A stretch of DNA of 64,000 nt from Cryptomeria japonica (taxonomy: Eukaryota; Streptophyta; Pinopsida; Cupressales; Cupressaceae): assembly GCF_030272615.1 (NCBI RefSeq), contig NW_026728909.1, positions 372,001 to 436,000 on the forward strand, in the 5' to 3' direction. The position numbers were made by a program, and so were the translations under genes. This document shows positions 50,551 to 62,884 of this stretch, piece by piece. Below the pieces are notes generated by a model. The model ran no database searches, was not told the DNA's origin, and worked only from the letters and a program-made list of their open reading frames with translations. Numbering within the stretch: the first letter of the stretch is position 1; the number at the start of each line of letters is the position of its first letter.

Positions 50551-53446
50551 CAGACACCAATAATATCTATAGGTCCATTGCTATTGTATCCCATCCGTCG
50601 TATGATCAGGAATCATTAACCATATTGTTGTGTTGGTATGGCCACCTCTAGAGTAGCAGCTCTGACCTCTTCCTCATCCTTGTATAGCCAACTAAGGATG
50701 TCTTTCCCTTATGATTCATTTGCTAGTGTGCCCAATTGGATAAATTTTCCATCAAACTTGGTGATGGGTTGTGTTGATTGATGTGTCGATGCAGAAGGTT
50801 GTCCATGAGATTTTGGTGATGTTGGTAATTTTGATAGACACATGGGTTCAAAATAGTATTCTCCCATGCCTTGATCTTTGATTTCAACTTTTGTTTGAAG
50901 TCCATGGATAAAGACTTGATTTTTTCTTGATGATGATCTAATGCTAAGGAAGCTGGAGCTTTCCTATTGTGTGGAACTAGGCTGTCTTGAGCTGTCCCCA
51001 TAGCATTGCAATGTTGAAAAGGATTATTATCGGTAGATATGGAGATTTCCTGTCCATTATATGGGAATTTGACACACTGATGGTATGTTGAAGGCACTAC
51101 TTGCATTTCATGTATCCAAGGATGACCCAATAGAATATTGTATGTTAAGTCTATGTCTAAGACTTGGCACATAGTGTCCCTTTGTATCAGTCCTACCTAA
51201 ATAGGTAGTATCACTGTTCCTTTAGATGACTTGTCTTCATCATCATAGGCCTTGATGGTGATCTTTTTGTTTGGATCAATAGACTTCTCAAAGAAGCCTA
51301 ATGCACGGATAAGCTTTAAAGCACATATATTGAGACCAACTCCTCCATCTATTAATACTCTTTTAACTCGATGTTTGTAGACTAAGACTTTGATATGAAG
51401 GGGAGTGTTATGTGGATGACTCAAAGAGACATTATCATGTTGGAAAAGGTGAGTTTATGAGGCCCTGTCATATGAGCCACCATGGCTTGGAATTTTATCA
51501 ATGTCCAGATCTTGAGGAATGTTTGTTTCAACCAATGCTTGTTCTAAGATATCCTTATCTTTTGGTGAGAACTTGAGCAACTCGAGTATAGATATTTGAG
51601 CAGGAGTTCTCTGTAGTTGATAAACCAAATCATATTGAGTATTGGGAATAGTGGTGGATGTTGATGTATGCCCTTTCAAGACGCATTTTTGAGCTTTGGT
51701 TGTCACATTGATTGATGCATGGTCTTGTTTGTCCTTGATTTTTATGACATTTATTTGGTTATCATCTATCAATATGTGATTGATGGTGTTGTTGTACAGG
51801 TGATTTATACAAGCTCCTCTTGTATCATTTGATGATGGAGCTCCTCCCTTCTTGTAATTTGGAAGAGGATTTTTAAAAGCATCGTGGTCACCGTTTGTTT
51901 TGAGACCATCAACCATTAAATCACCTCTATTGATCATATCCTGACCAATATTCTTAAGCCTCATGAAATCATTTGTGTGATGTCCTTTGTTTCGATGAAA
52001 ATCACAAAAATACGAATCATTCCACCAAGGTGGTTTGACCTGGGGTTCAAAGTTGTTTATGGTCAGTAATGTGATAATTTTGTTCGCCAGGAGTTCTCGA
52101 AATGTCAATTCTAAGGTTTTCCCTAATGGTGTGTAGATGTGTCTATTTGGGAAAGTGTTGGTGTTACCTCTTTGGTTTGTATTATTCCCTCAGTTAGCCT
52201 TGTTTATTGTTGTTGCCTTGGGTATTGTTATTGGTATTTGAAATTGAAGGTCCTTGATTGGTATTTTGTGGATAAGTGTTAGTGCCTTGATTAACACCCT
52301 TTTGATTTTTGTTAGATTGTGGATTACCTCATAAAGCTAATACTGGTTGTTTGGACTTCATATCATTAGCATCAGCTCCTCCATCATTAACAATGTTTTT
52401 GTTTCTTGTCCAAAATCTTGATTTGTCTAAAGTGTTGTTGTTATTTTTATTGTTAAAGGAGTGAGTGTTGGATGAGTTAATTCCTTCCTTAAATAACTTC
52501 AATGTTCCTTTCTTGATGTAGGCTTCCTCTACTTGGATTCCATTTTCTATCAACTTGGTAAAAGCTGGTATGCATTGGAGCTTGAGTTGATAACACATCT
52601 CACTATTTAGATTGTCAATAAAGATCTCCATCTTTTCCTTTTCAGGCATGTCTCGAGGATATCTCGAAACCATACGTCTCCAACACTGAAGAAACACCAT
52701 GAATGTTTCATTGCTTTTTTGTTTGGTGTTGCATACATCCAACATGGTGATTGCATCCTAAATATTATAGGAGTATTTTGTGATAAATTTGTTTACAAAC
52801 TCATCAAATGATCTGATGGGAAGTGTAAGTTTAGACAACCACTCCATTGTTTTCCCTCCCAAACTTCTTGGGAATAGTCTCATTAAGAATCATCGTGAGA
52901 AAACTCTAGGCTTATGGTACAAAATTCCCGAACATGATTGCGAGGATCACTTTTAGCATCGTATTTGTCGTACTTTCGCATATCTGAATTTGGGGGAAAA
53001 GGTATCATGTTTAATCTCCTGTCAAAGGAGTAAGGACAGATTTCATCCAAGGAGTATCGCATTGTGGTCCCTTGTTGCATGTTCTACATTTGCCTTTGCA
53101 GCATTTGGATTTGTTGTGTAAGAGTGACCATGGGTGCATTTGTATGTCGAGGGAAACCTTCCCCCTTTCATTAAGATTATCCTGAGGTCGGCCATGGTTG
53201 TGTTCGGGGGTGTTATTTTGTTCATGCATGATTTATGGGCCATGTGTTTCTTCTTCTATTTTTTGGTCTTGATAGGCATAATTTCTAGACCTTGTTCTAA
53301 AAATTCTTTCAGCGACATTCCTTAAGTTTTCGGTATTAAAATCTTTAGGAAGTGTAACTCCTTTTCTAGTTAGCATGAGCATATATTTTTCCTCGTTTGC
53401 TTCAATAAGTCTTTCCATGAGCCTTTGGAATGAGGGGTTTTCTTGA
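50551..53446 (-). pseudogene. Broken gag-protease region, copy 5
   Basis: Same breaks as copy 1; no further change seen. Confidence 0.8.
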
Positions 53447-53685
53447 CATTCTTGGAGTTGTCATTCCTAAGTCACTTTGCTCAATGATTTGAGAGAAAAG
53501 ACATTGACTTGAGGGATCATGTTAGATAGAGAACAATGGAACATCCCTTGGGAAGTTGAGCTATTCAATATAGCTCCATAACTTGCACCAAGAGTCCCAT
53601 TGGTGTGTGGATCTTTTGGAACCTTAATTTTACGTTTCTGTACACCACATTTCCTGCACACATTTGTGGCGCCCACCATGGGGCC
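53447..53685 (+). mobile_element. Inverted LTR-end fragment with PBS-like motif, copy 5
   Basis: As copy 1; PBS-like motif 53667-53685. Confidence 0.7.
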
Positions 53686-54900
53686 GAACCCCATTAATCT
53701 TATCATTTTTTTTGTAGGAGCAATATTGCAAGCACGTGGGAAAGCTGGTTTAGCACATTGGGACCTTTCTTTAGTGCGTAGAAACATTAGTTAGTGCTTC
53801 TAGTATACTATTTAGTGAAGACCTCTCCACTAGCACATTTAGACTTTTTGTTAGCACCTGATATTCTGGTTGTATTCTATATCATCATAACGCATTCGAC
53901 AAACATAGTAGAACATTCGGTAACCATCTTAGCGCATAGAAGTCATTTTGTAGCACATTTTCATGTTTTTGTAGTGCATCTGCACGTTTCTGTAGCTCAC
54001 CTGTGCAATAGTCTAATGCATAGCTCTAACAAAGGAAAACGCAAAACTGTAATCGAAGAAAGAAAATTTTAGGCTTGTGAAGCCCACCCTCAGAATTTGA
54101 TTATTTTGCTAACTGATTTTGTTCAGGTTCAAACCTTTTTCTGCAGGAGCAATAGGAGTTAGTTTAAGTTTTTCTTTTCTTTCTTTCAAAAGTTAGTTAA
54201 AAAGAACTCACCCTCTTTTTTATTGCAAAAGCTTAAAATAAACCTCATAAGTTCTTTGGGATGTTTAAAATGAACTTCATACTTTCCTTTGGTATTTAAA
54301 ACAAAACTTCATCTTTTTCTTATTGCATGGGTAAAAAGAACAACAAAGAAAAAAATTTCATTCTTCCAAGTTAGGAAAACACTTCGTTCGGGTTTTAAAA
54401 GAACAACAAATTTACTTTTCAATCAACAAAGGTAAAAAGAAATTCACCTTCCTTTGGTGCCTAAAAGGATTCATTTTAATTTATTGCAAAAGTAAAAGAA
54501 ACTCATCTTTATTTTGTGCAAGGAAAAAGGGAAAGTTCTCACTTATCAACTTTAATTTTGTTGACCAAAATCACGATTTCTTTTGTTGACCAGGATTTCC
54601 AATTTTTTGATAGAAAATCATTGCTATAAAAGGTTAAAAAGAACACCATACTTTTTGGAGCAAAATCTCCAAACAGAAGTTAGCAAATCATTTCTTTGAA
54701 AGGTTAAAAAGAACACTTGAGTGCCTTGTCTCGAAAGTGGAAAGTATATGCTCTCCCCTTAATTGGGTGACCAAAATGCCAAACCACTCTTTCATGCTTT
54801 CTTCATTTCAAGCAGTTAAATCGTTTAGCAAGCCTGTCATCCCGAGTTTCTCTTAGAGTGCCATTTAAATGGTCGGTGAGAAGGGAATGACCTAATTTCG
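53686..54900. mobile_element. Retroelement leader, copy 5
   Basis: As copy 1. Confidence 0.6.
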
Positions 54901-54923
54901 AGCCCCATGGTGGGTGCCAGAAA

Positions 54924-56351
54924 TGTTTGTGGGAAATGCAGTGGTGTACAAAAACATAAAATTCAGGTTCCAAAAGATCCACACACCAATGGGACTCTTG
55001 GTGCAAGTTATGAAGCTATATTGAATAGCTCAACTTCCCAAGGGATGTTCCATTGTTCTCTATCTCACAGGATCCCTCAAGTCAATGTCTTTTCTCTCAA
55101 ATCACGGAGCAAAGTGACTTAGGAATAACAACTCCAAGAATGGGTGATGTTTGATTAATTTACCATGATTTCATTCCTAGATATGTATGATATTGAATCT
55201 ATGATGATTTTAAACTAGTATGAATTTTATGTTATGATAAAGATTAGCAATCCTCTCCTAACAATATATACTAGTCTAACATGGATATGCTATGATATTT
55301 AAAATTACTTCTAAAATGCTATTAAGATGATTTTATCAAAGAGAGGCTAAATGCTCAGTAAAATGACTATAGATTACATGCATGAAACTTGGATATCTCA
55401 AAATGAGAGAATGAGAGCTCTATTTATAGGGAAAATAGGGAAATGGATGGTCAAGATTGGATAATCTTAACAAGGGCCAGGATTGAAAGTTATCAATCCA
55501 TGTTTACAATTCTCACCAATGAAATGGTGACAATTGTCAACAAGAGGTTGCTTGAGAGGAGATGAAATAATAATTAAATGCTTGAGAAGACATGATGGTT
55601 ACCTTAGGAGCTAAGGGTTAATGTTAGGTTAGGGTTATCCATTGGATAAAGCTTTTACCCAAGCAGTAAACTCTTGTGCAAGGGTTAAAGGGATAACCAA
55701 AGTTAAAGCCATGAATGTTTTATGAGACCCTTGGGTTAGATGAGGGTTGAGTTAGAGAGAAAGTCTCTAGCCATGAAAGAAGGTTGAGTTAACCATTAAT
55801 GGTTATGAAGACTTTGAGGGTTAACTTGTTGAGGACATAAAGCCTTTAATAGTTATTGAAGACTTTGAGGGTTTGAGAAGTGACTTCCCTTTTCTTAGGG
55901 ATGTGACAATAATTAGGAGATGGATTAGGCTAAATTAGAATTGATTAGAATAATCTAGAAGGGGTTTAGGGAGGCAAGTGGGAGATGTAGGAAAATGGAA
56001 GTGGAGGAAAAAGGAATTTAATTAAAATAAAACTACTTTATTTCAATCAAATAGATGCAACTTGCATAAATACAAGTGAGGGATTTAAATAAATAAATTA
56101 GAATTATTTATTTGCAAGGATTAATTTAATTAAATGTAAGTTTAATTAAAAGGGGAGAAGGGGGAATTTAATTAAATAAAGTAATTTATTTAATCAAAGG
56201 CTAGAAAAGGCTTAGGTGAACTTAATTAAATAAATTGAGTAATTCATTTAATCAAATAGATGAATATAAAGAATTTAATTAAATAGAAGAATGAGATTAA
56301 AATAAATATTAAATATTCATTTAGGAAAGTGGTCAGATTTATACGTCTACA
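54924..56351 (-). mobile_element. Probable LTR, copy 5
   Basis: As copy 1; PBS-like motif 54901-54919, TATA box 55421-55428. Confidence 0.65.
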
Positions 56352-57609
56352 ATAATTACTATCATATCACCAATAATGTGATAAAGGCAATTTGTATGTA
56401 ATATATAGTTACGGAAAAATTTCTCCCATCTTATTATTATAGTTTAAAAATTTTAAATATGTGTATATCCATGCAAATTTATTAGAATCCACTATTATGG
56501 ATTGAGTTGATACAATATGTATTGGAAAGTAGATTAGTTTTGTGTTGAGTATATTTATTTATTAATTCTTACTCTATCTTATTAGCACCATATGTCCTTG
56601 TCACATCAAAGAGTGACATATCTTACTACAAACATAAAATAAATACATAATGAATACATATTTCAAAATTAGAAATATATAACAACTTTCAACTAAAAAA
56701 TATAAAATTAATTTCAAGTAAAATGAAATAATCTTTCCAAATAAAATAACTCATAACATTTAAATAAAAATAAGAACAAGAAAAAAAAAATGTCAAGTAA
56801 TATAATTTTAATTATTGTAAAGTAATTTGGCTCATGGGTTCCTTTCCCTATTGAGGTGGTTGGAGATAGGGTGAAGAACTGATAGTGCTAAGTGCAAAAG
56901 TGTGTGGACTTCTTAAAGGCCTCCATTAATGTAGTGAGTCTAGATCATGTCAACTCGTCCTTTGCATTCACAAACAACCAAAAACCTAATCAAGATATTC
57001 CAAAAGGTAATAATGTGAAAATTGAAACTTAGTTTCTCTAGTATGTTTAGTTTGAATGTAAAGCTGATAAGAGATATTGGATGTAGCTACTATGTAGGAT
57101 TTTGTCTACGTAAGTAAGAGTAGAGATGCATTCTGGCCCTATTTTAGATTTGTTATTTAATTGAAAAATTTTCAATTTTTAATATATATGGAATGCAACA
57201 CCCAAAAGTAGCTAGTTTACAAAAAAATCAATTGTGACTCAAAATTTTATTTGATGAATGTAAATAATCTATATTTTAAAATTAAGATTTATAATTCAAA
57301 ACAAGTAAATATCTGTACTATTTGAATATATATATATATTTAATATATTAGAACTTAAAATGTTAAAAAGATAACTGCATATGGATTAGCTTTTCCTCAT
57401 TACCCATTAAAATACCGATGGAATTTTATTTACAATAAACTGTGATACTTGGAAACTGGCATGTATACCTTACACCAACCGATGGCTTATTTACATGACT
57501 CTACCAAATGATAGTTTATGCCACCATATATCAGATACTAAATACACGGGTGATAAGATCATAGCTGATTATTTGGAGGTTATAATGACTATGATGATCC
57601 TATATATAT

Positions 57610-58404
57610 CTAGGGACAGAATACAATACTATAGTCGGTGGTACCAGAGGGGCAGGTGAAAGTGCTGGAAGAATCGTCCTTAGCATAACTGTATGCCTGT
57701 GGGCACTGGTTCTTGAACATCATCGAGTAGTTTGTGGCGGGGCAGTTCTTGACATAGGAACCTCTGCAGCAATACTGGTCAGTTTGAAAGACAGTACAGG
57801 CACTATTGCATCCACCATTCACCTTCAATTCAGCAGGGCAAGCAGCATTCACGTCGGCTTTGCATGCAGGGGCAGTGCACTGTCCATTTGTAGGATTGAT
57901 GGAGAGAGGAACGTTGAAGCCGTCAACCAGGGAGACATCGTAGAAGTCCTGGTTGCCATCTCCATTTAGGGTGTACTCGACCAGCGTGGTCGGAACGCCC
58001 CCCGAGACTTGGCAGCTCAGTTGGCCGTTGCAGTCACCAGTTTGACAGGTTCCTCGGCCGCTCGCATCGAAAGAACAGCCAGTTCGGCCCCAGAATCTTG
58101 CCGCCTTTGTCCCTGCCGGCACATCGACGGTCCATGTCTGACCTTGGTCAAGCTGCTGCCCTCCTCCTGGTAGTCCTGCCGCCCAAACTGTGTACCCGCA
58201 CTGGTTTCGTATATCAAACTTAACTGCCCACGCCTCTGCAACAAAACATACACACACAAAAATTATCGTAAGGCCTAGAGAGATGTATATACCATTCAAC
58301 AACCTACAACACGTATTATTTTACCAACACATCTTACGTTGCATATGTAAAGATATGGCCAGTCCAGCCACAAGAACAAGCGCAAGATCTGATACCATCG
58401 CCAT
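57610..58404 (-). CDS. Thaumatin-like protein, minus-strand paralogue, copy 5
   Basis: Exons 58404-58338 and 58235-57610. Protein and splice sites match copy 1; no change seen. Confidence 0.95.
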
Positions 58405-58646
58405 TATACCGTCTGAATTGAACGATTGAATGAAGATAGATAGATTGGGTATATGAGGAGGGATTATTCATTTATATAGAAAAAGATCGCTCCGCCGGTC
58501 ATGAAGGAAGCAACAGAGGAAGGACCCGGCATGAGAAGGCTAGTATCGTACGCATTCCGGTTACAGAATTCAAGCTTGCATTTATAACATGACTTGACTT
58601 CAGGTAAGAGCTGCCCAGTTTCCAACCGTAAGGGTCATCAATATTC
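58405..58646 (-). promoter_or_regulatory. Promoter of minus-strand TLP, copy 5
   Basis: Same sequence as in copy 1; TATA box 58471-58478. Confidence 0.7.
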
Positions 58647-60172
58647 AGATAATAGCTGTAATATTAAAGACAACCAAGTTTCACAACAAATCAAACCAAC
58701 AAAACATAAATAGCCATATGATATGGGAAAAAAAGGATGTTGGATTTAGTTTCATTGAACTTTAACTCTAAAGTAGCCAAATAAATATATAAGGACTTCC
58801 TAAAGTTTATTTTTTTATTTATTTTTGTAGCCCCCACCAATATTGTATAATAGACAAATTAGATATGGGACTGAGCATTAAGACTTCTATTTGAAGACCA
58901 ACCCTAGATAACACCCTTGGCCCTTCAACTATTAATAAATAATTTAGAGCCAACTACCTTAAGAATAAATATATAACGGGGTGAAGGACTCCCTTGTAAG
59001 ATAAAATAGGACAAGAATGAAATATTGAAAAAAGAATTTAATATGATCTAACAAATATATTTTTCAAATTACCAATATAAACCTGTAAATTGGGAAAGAA
59101 ATCTAGACTCCTAAAGAGGAATTGCTTATCTACAAAGAGAAAATATTCTCAAGGAGTTTCAAGCCTTTTGCAAATAGGGAAGGGTTGCAAAGAAGATGTA
59201 AGGGAGTTTAGATTACTTTCTTAGAATTTCTTAGTCATAGTTAAAATTTTATGTATGATTACTTATTTTTAATCTCATTGTTTGAAACTAAGTATATACA
59301 AAGAAAAAAAATCCTAAAATAATCATAAAAAAAATCTCTGACTAGAAAATTTTAAATATTTAGAAAATATAGTTGTCCTTTTAGATTTGCAAATTTCTAA
59401 AAAAAACTTGTTCCCCTAGACCTAATCGACATTTCAAGATATTCTTATTTCACTATTGATAATAATTTAGTCTATTTTTTTAAATCATAAGTTCATATTC
59501 CACTACTTATTTAACATTTTTATTTGAAAGCAAATAATACCTATTTAAAAATTAAACCAATTTTTTGAAATTATTATAATATTAGTTACAAAAGTCAATT
59601 AAAATGTATATTTTTCAAATATTAAATTTTAAACTATTGATATGTTGAGTATTAATTAATAAGTTGTAATCTCACTTTTAATTATCGACAAACTTGAAAA
59701 ATTTATAAATACATTAATAAACATAAAATTTTAAAAATAGATTGAGAAACATTCATAAGAAAACAAAGTATATAATTTAGAAAAATGGATCAATCAAACA
59801 AAATATCAAGTTTAACCAAAAGAAATTGTAAGCTTTTCCAATTTGATTCTATGAACTTAACATCTTCTTCAAATAATTTTTCTACAGTTTTTTGTTTGAA
59901 CATTATTTATTAATAAATTGTATTCTCACTTTTAATTACTAATAAAATTAAATAAATTTATAAATACATTAATAAGAATAAATTTAAAAAATAGATTTAA
60001 AAACATTTATAAGAAAACAAAATATATAATTTTTAAAAAGTGGGTCAATCAAACAAAATATCAAGTTTAAGCAAAAGAAATTCTATGAAGTTAAAATCTT
60101 TATCAAGATAATTTTACATCTTCCGATTTGATTCTTAGGCTACCTTGGCTTTTCAAGTCACTGAAATAGTTA

Positions 60173-60769
60173 GGATCAAAAACTGGCCAGCTGTTACCTA
60201 GAGTCATTTCATGTATTCAATGCAGGTTTGAGTTCTGATAAACCAGGGCTCTCGTAGCATCCACGGCTTCTCAGCCGGGTCCATGCTAGTTTGCTTCCTT
60301 CTGAAGTTATTACGGTCGGAAACTGGGCAGCGGTTACCTGAAGTCAAGTCATGCACTAAATGCAACCTGAAGTCAAGTCATGCACTAAATGTAAGTTTGA
60401 ATTCTAATAACAAGGGCTTTCGTACGATGCATTGACAATTCTATGAATACAATACATGTTACACATTTTATGCATATAATACATGTTGCATATACATATA
60501 ACTGCATCTAGATGCATCTTAGAATCTTATTCATACAATGCATGTTACACATCCTATGCATATAATGCATTTTACATAGACATATAACTACATGCAGATG
60601 CATCGTAGAAGCTGGATAGAGGGTGCCCTCGTACGTCACACTACTGCTCAGACTGAGTCCATGCTTCCTTCGTGTCTGCCCGGGAGATCTTTTCCTATAT
60701 AAATGATGAATCCTTCTTCATATACTCAATCTATCCATCTTCATTCGACCGTTCAATACAGACGGTATA
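60173..60769 (+). promoter_or_regulatory. Expanded promoter of plus-strand TLP, copy 5
   Basis: Same architecture as copy 1; TATA box 60696-60703. Confidence 0.7.
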
Positions 60770-61553
60770 ATGGCAACAGTATCAGATCTTGTGCTTATTC
60801 TTGTGGCTGGACTGGCTATATATCTTCAGATGCAAGGTAAGCTGTATTGGTAACATAAGAGTTTTAGATTGAATACACTATATATCCGAGGTTCACAATA
60901 ATAATATGCGTGTGTTTTTTGTTGCAGAGGCGGCAGCAGTTAAGTTTGAGATAACGAACCAGTGCAGGTACACGGTTTGGGCGGCAGGATTACCCGGCGG
61001 AGGGCAGCAGCTCGACCAGGGTAAGACATGGACCGTCGATGTGCCGGCAGGGACAAAGGGAGCAAGATTCTGGGGCCGAACCGGCTGCTCTTTTGATGCG
61101 AGCGACCGAGGAACCTGTCAAACCGGTGACTGCAACGGCCAATTGAGCTGCCAGGTCTCGGGAGGCGTTCCCACCACGCTGGCTGAGTACACCCTCAATG
61201 GAGATGGCAACAAGGACTTCTACGACGTCTCCCTGGTGGACGAATTCAACGGTCCTCTCTCCATCAATCCTACAAACGGACAGTGCACTGCCCCTGCATG
61301 CAAAGCCGACGTCAATGCTGTTTGCCCTGCTGAGTTGAAGGTGAATGGCGGATGCAATAGTGCCTGCACTGTCTTTCAAACTGACCAGTATTGCTACAGA
61401 GGTGCCTATGTCGACAACTGCCCTGCCACAAACTACTCGATGATCTTCAAGAACCAGTGCCCTCAGGCCTACAGTTATGCCAAGGATGATACTTCCAGCA
61501 CTTTCACCTGCCCTTCTGGAACCACTGACTACAGTATTGTATTCTGTCCCTAA
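60770..61553 (+). CDS. Thaumatin-like protein with 15 cysteines, plus-strand paralogue, copy 5
   Basis: Exons 60770-60836 and 60928-61553. It differs from copy 1 only by Val103 (G at 61167), shared with copy 3. Confidence 0.9.
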
Positions 61554-61809
61554 ATCTATATAGGAGTATGCTCATCTACATCCTAATAATCAGCTATGAG
61601 TGTATCACCTCCGTATTTAGTATCTGATATATGGTGGCATAAACTATCACTCGGTAGTCATATAAATAAGCCATCATTTGTTGTAAGGCGTTAGATGCAA
61701 TTTTTAAGTATCACAGTTTACTATAAATAAAAGTCCAATATTCTAATGGGCAATTTGAAATAGGTAATTCATATGCAATATCTTTTTATAAATGTCTTTT
61801 ATTATTTTA

Positions 61810-62884
61810 GTAGGGAAGGGGTCCTAAACCCTTACAAAAAAAACAAATAAACTAGAGAGCAACGACACAATCGCTGGCATCGGATAGCCAACACCCCAGA
61901 AAGCATAGAAACAACTCTCAAAAGTAATAAAACACTAACAATACCCACATAACTAAACATAATAACCCTCTCCAACTTCCTACTATCCATAATACAACTA
62001 CTAGCATATAACTAAAAAGAGTTCATAATAGTATCAGAGTACTTAATCCACATGAAAACACCCAACATAAGGCATGCAGGCCTGTTTAGATAAAAGTCCA
62101 TGTTAAAACTAATACTATCATCTTTTGAAATCAACGCAGACCAAAAAAAAGCACCAACCCAATAGCATCCTACTCATCCTTGATGACGTTCCATTCCCGC
62201 ACAAGACACTACATCAGTTCCTTCTAGATCTTAGGTTACAACATGTCCTCTTTCTGCTCCTCTTGCAGGTTGACATCCTTCATCTTTTTTGCTTTTTTCT
62301 TCATCTTTCTCTATCTCAAGACAAACCCCATAACGACATTCTGCATAATTCATCAGTAATAGCACATAGGGAATTCAAGGCCTCTCCCATTAGCTGATGT
62401 CCTTGCCTATATTCGTCCATCTTCGCTTTAAGGTTCATGACCTTAACTTGTAGGTTAATTATCTAGTTTTGCTATTATTTGATGCTAAAATTCTCCTCCT
62501 CGGTAGGAGAGTCCTGAGAACAGGGCACCATTTCCACATCCTAAAAAAGTATTTTGAAGCAAGGATTTTTGTTTCGAATCAACCTTGTCCTCTAGAGAAT
62601 CACTTAAACCCTTTGAATCCTCCTTACTGTCCTCCCCTTGTTCCTCCCCTTCCACCTGAAATTCCTCATCCTCCCCCCCTCCTCACTAGAGCTCCTGAGT
62701 TGTCATCATCATCAAGGGTAAAAGCCTTTGCCGGTTCAGGGGAAACATCTTCGGTTTCAATTTGTTTTTCTTGTCTTTGGCGAGCAGATGAGCCGACCTT
62801 CTTTCACCAAAGTGACCCTCCTATTTCTCCTTTTCATGCAGGTTATCTTTCACCTAATCTCATAGTTCTTACAAGATGAAAAAT
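61810..62884 (-). mobile_element. Degenerate transposon-like remnant, copy 6
   Basis: As copy 1 except G at 62136, shared with copy 4. Confidence 0.4.

Larger units (their letters stand above)
49337..61670. repeat. Tandem unit copy 5
   Basis: Same layout and length. It begins with the common alleles (haplotype A) but ends with haplotype B alleles, A at 59947 and G at 61167, shared with copy 3. I saw no private change. Confidence 0.98.
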
